Positions 63,825 through 64,000 of a stretch of 64,000 nt of DNA are shown in pieces. Origin of the DNA: Lachnospiraceae bacterium (lineage in GTDB: Bacteria > Bacillota > Clostridia > Lachnospirales > Lachnospiraceae); NCBI GenBank assembly GCA_022769625.1, contig JALEJP010000019.1:62001-126000 (forward strand). The letters are read 5' to 3'. A program made the translations under genes and the position numbers. How positions within the stretch are numbered: position 1 is the first letter of the stretch; each line of letters opens with the position of its first letter. A model generated the notes under the pieces. The model saw nothing but the letters and a program-made list of their open reading frames with translations, made no database searches and had not been told where the DNA came from.

Positions 63825-64000
63825 TGTTACGCAGCCTCCTCTCCAGTATGGAAACCAGCTTTTCAAAGAAAAGCACCATAATCAGATAAATTGCGGCTAC
63901 TGTCAGCAGAGGAAACAGTGCATTGTATGTCTGACTTCGGATAATATCTCCGCCCTTCGTAAGATCCTGCAATGCTATGTAACCGGAAACCGAGGTTTCC
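63814..64000 (-). CDS. Polar amino acid ABC importer permease, C-terminal fragment (runs off right edge)
   Basis: The last 61 codons of a HisM/GlnP-type permease: [20 protein letters not shown] is the conserved segment after the EAA loop, followed by one membrane helix ([15 protein letters not shown]) and a basic tail. The rest of the gene lies beyond base 64000. It is coupled to the ATPase gene by overlap. Confidence 0.88.
   Translation of the reverse strand, partial: ETSVSGYIALQDLTKGGDIIRSQTYNALFPLLTVAAIYLIMVLFFEKLVSILERRLRNSER

Overview
This looks like a chromosomal window from a Gram-positive, spore-forming, acetogenic clostridium, most likely a Lachnospiraceae gut bacterium of the Blautia type (inference). 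The evidence is the CO dehydrogenase maturation genes at the left edge, pta-ackA for acetate production, complete spoIIA and partial spoVA loci, a secreted GH95 glycosidase, Firmicutes-type gene order (rpsP-rimM-trmD-rplS, plsX-acpP-rnc-smc-ftsY), SD sequences of the AGGAGG type and TTGACA/TATAAT promoters. Nearly every gene is on the minus strand. Only prs, tmcAL and a CDF metal exporter are on plus.

Layout. 0-1.9 kb: start of a CO dehydrogenase gene preceded by cooC, cooT and a His/Cys-rich metal protein, from one promoter. 2-5.5 kb: small zinc-ribbon protein and a three-gene ABC importer of the TrpXYZ type. 5.5-9.9 kb: DUF512 radical SAM protein, der, plsY, gpsA. 10.2-11.4 kb: prs on plus. 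11.5-15.8 kb: a 1430-residue modular secreted GH95 enzyme. 15.9-27.3 kb: ylxM-ffh-rpsP-khpA, then rimM-trmD and rplS interrupted by two secreted hydrolase genes, then three type I signal peptidases around rbgA, then rnhB, yraN, pgeF. 27.4-34.2 kb: a tight six-gene operon of ABC ATPase, AMP-forming acyl-CoA ligase, binding protein, permease, MBOAT O-acyltransferase and SGNH/DltD-like protein. 34.4-44.4 kb: ugd, ilvA, ftsY, smc, rnc, acpP, plsX, rpmF, DUF177. 44.5-48.2 kb: pta-ackA and divergent tmcAL. 48.3-54.6 kb: DUF711 and ACT proteins, YycJ-type hydrolase, coaE, polA, zinc-finger membrane protein. 54.8-56.2 kb: tRNA-Leu(CAA) and a NiCo riboswitch with its CDF exporter. 56.2-59.6 kb: spoIIAA-AB-sigF followed by spoVAA-AB-AC. 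59.6-63 kb: structured RNA, zinc-ribbon/TPR protein, folC. 63-64 kb: polar amino acid ABC transporter, running off the edge.

How it fits together. The CO dehydrogenase needs nickel and its partner corrinoid enzymes need cobalt. The window carries both the nickel insertion genes and a Ni/Co-sensing riboswitch with an exporter, so metal supply and overflow are both represented. The most interesting candidate for an undescribed system is the 27.4-34.2 kb operon. Its gene content reads as import of a carboxylic acid, activation to acyl-CoA, and transfer across the membrane to a surface polymer. It resembles a Dlt system in which the carrier protein is replaced by CoA and a dedicated importer is added (inference). 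No CRISPR array, prophage, transposase or rRNA gene was seen.
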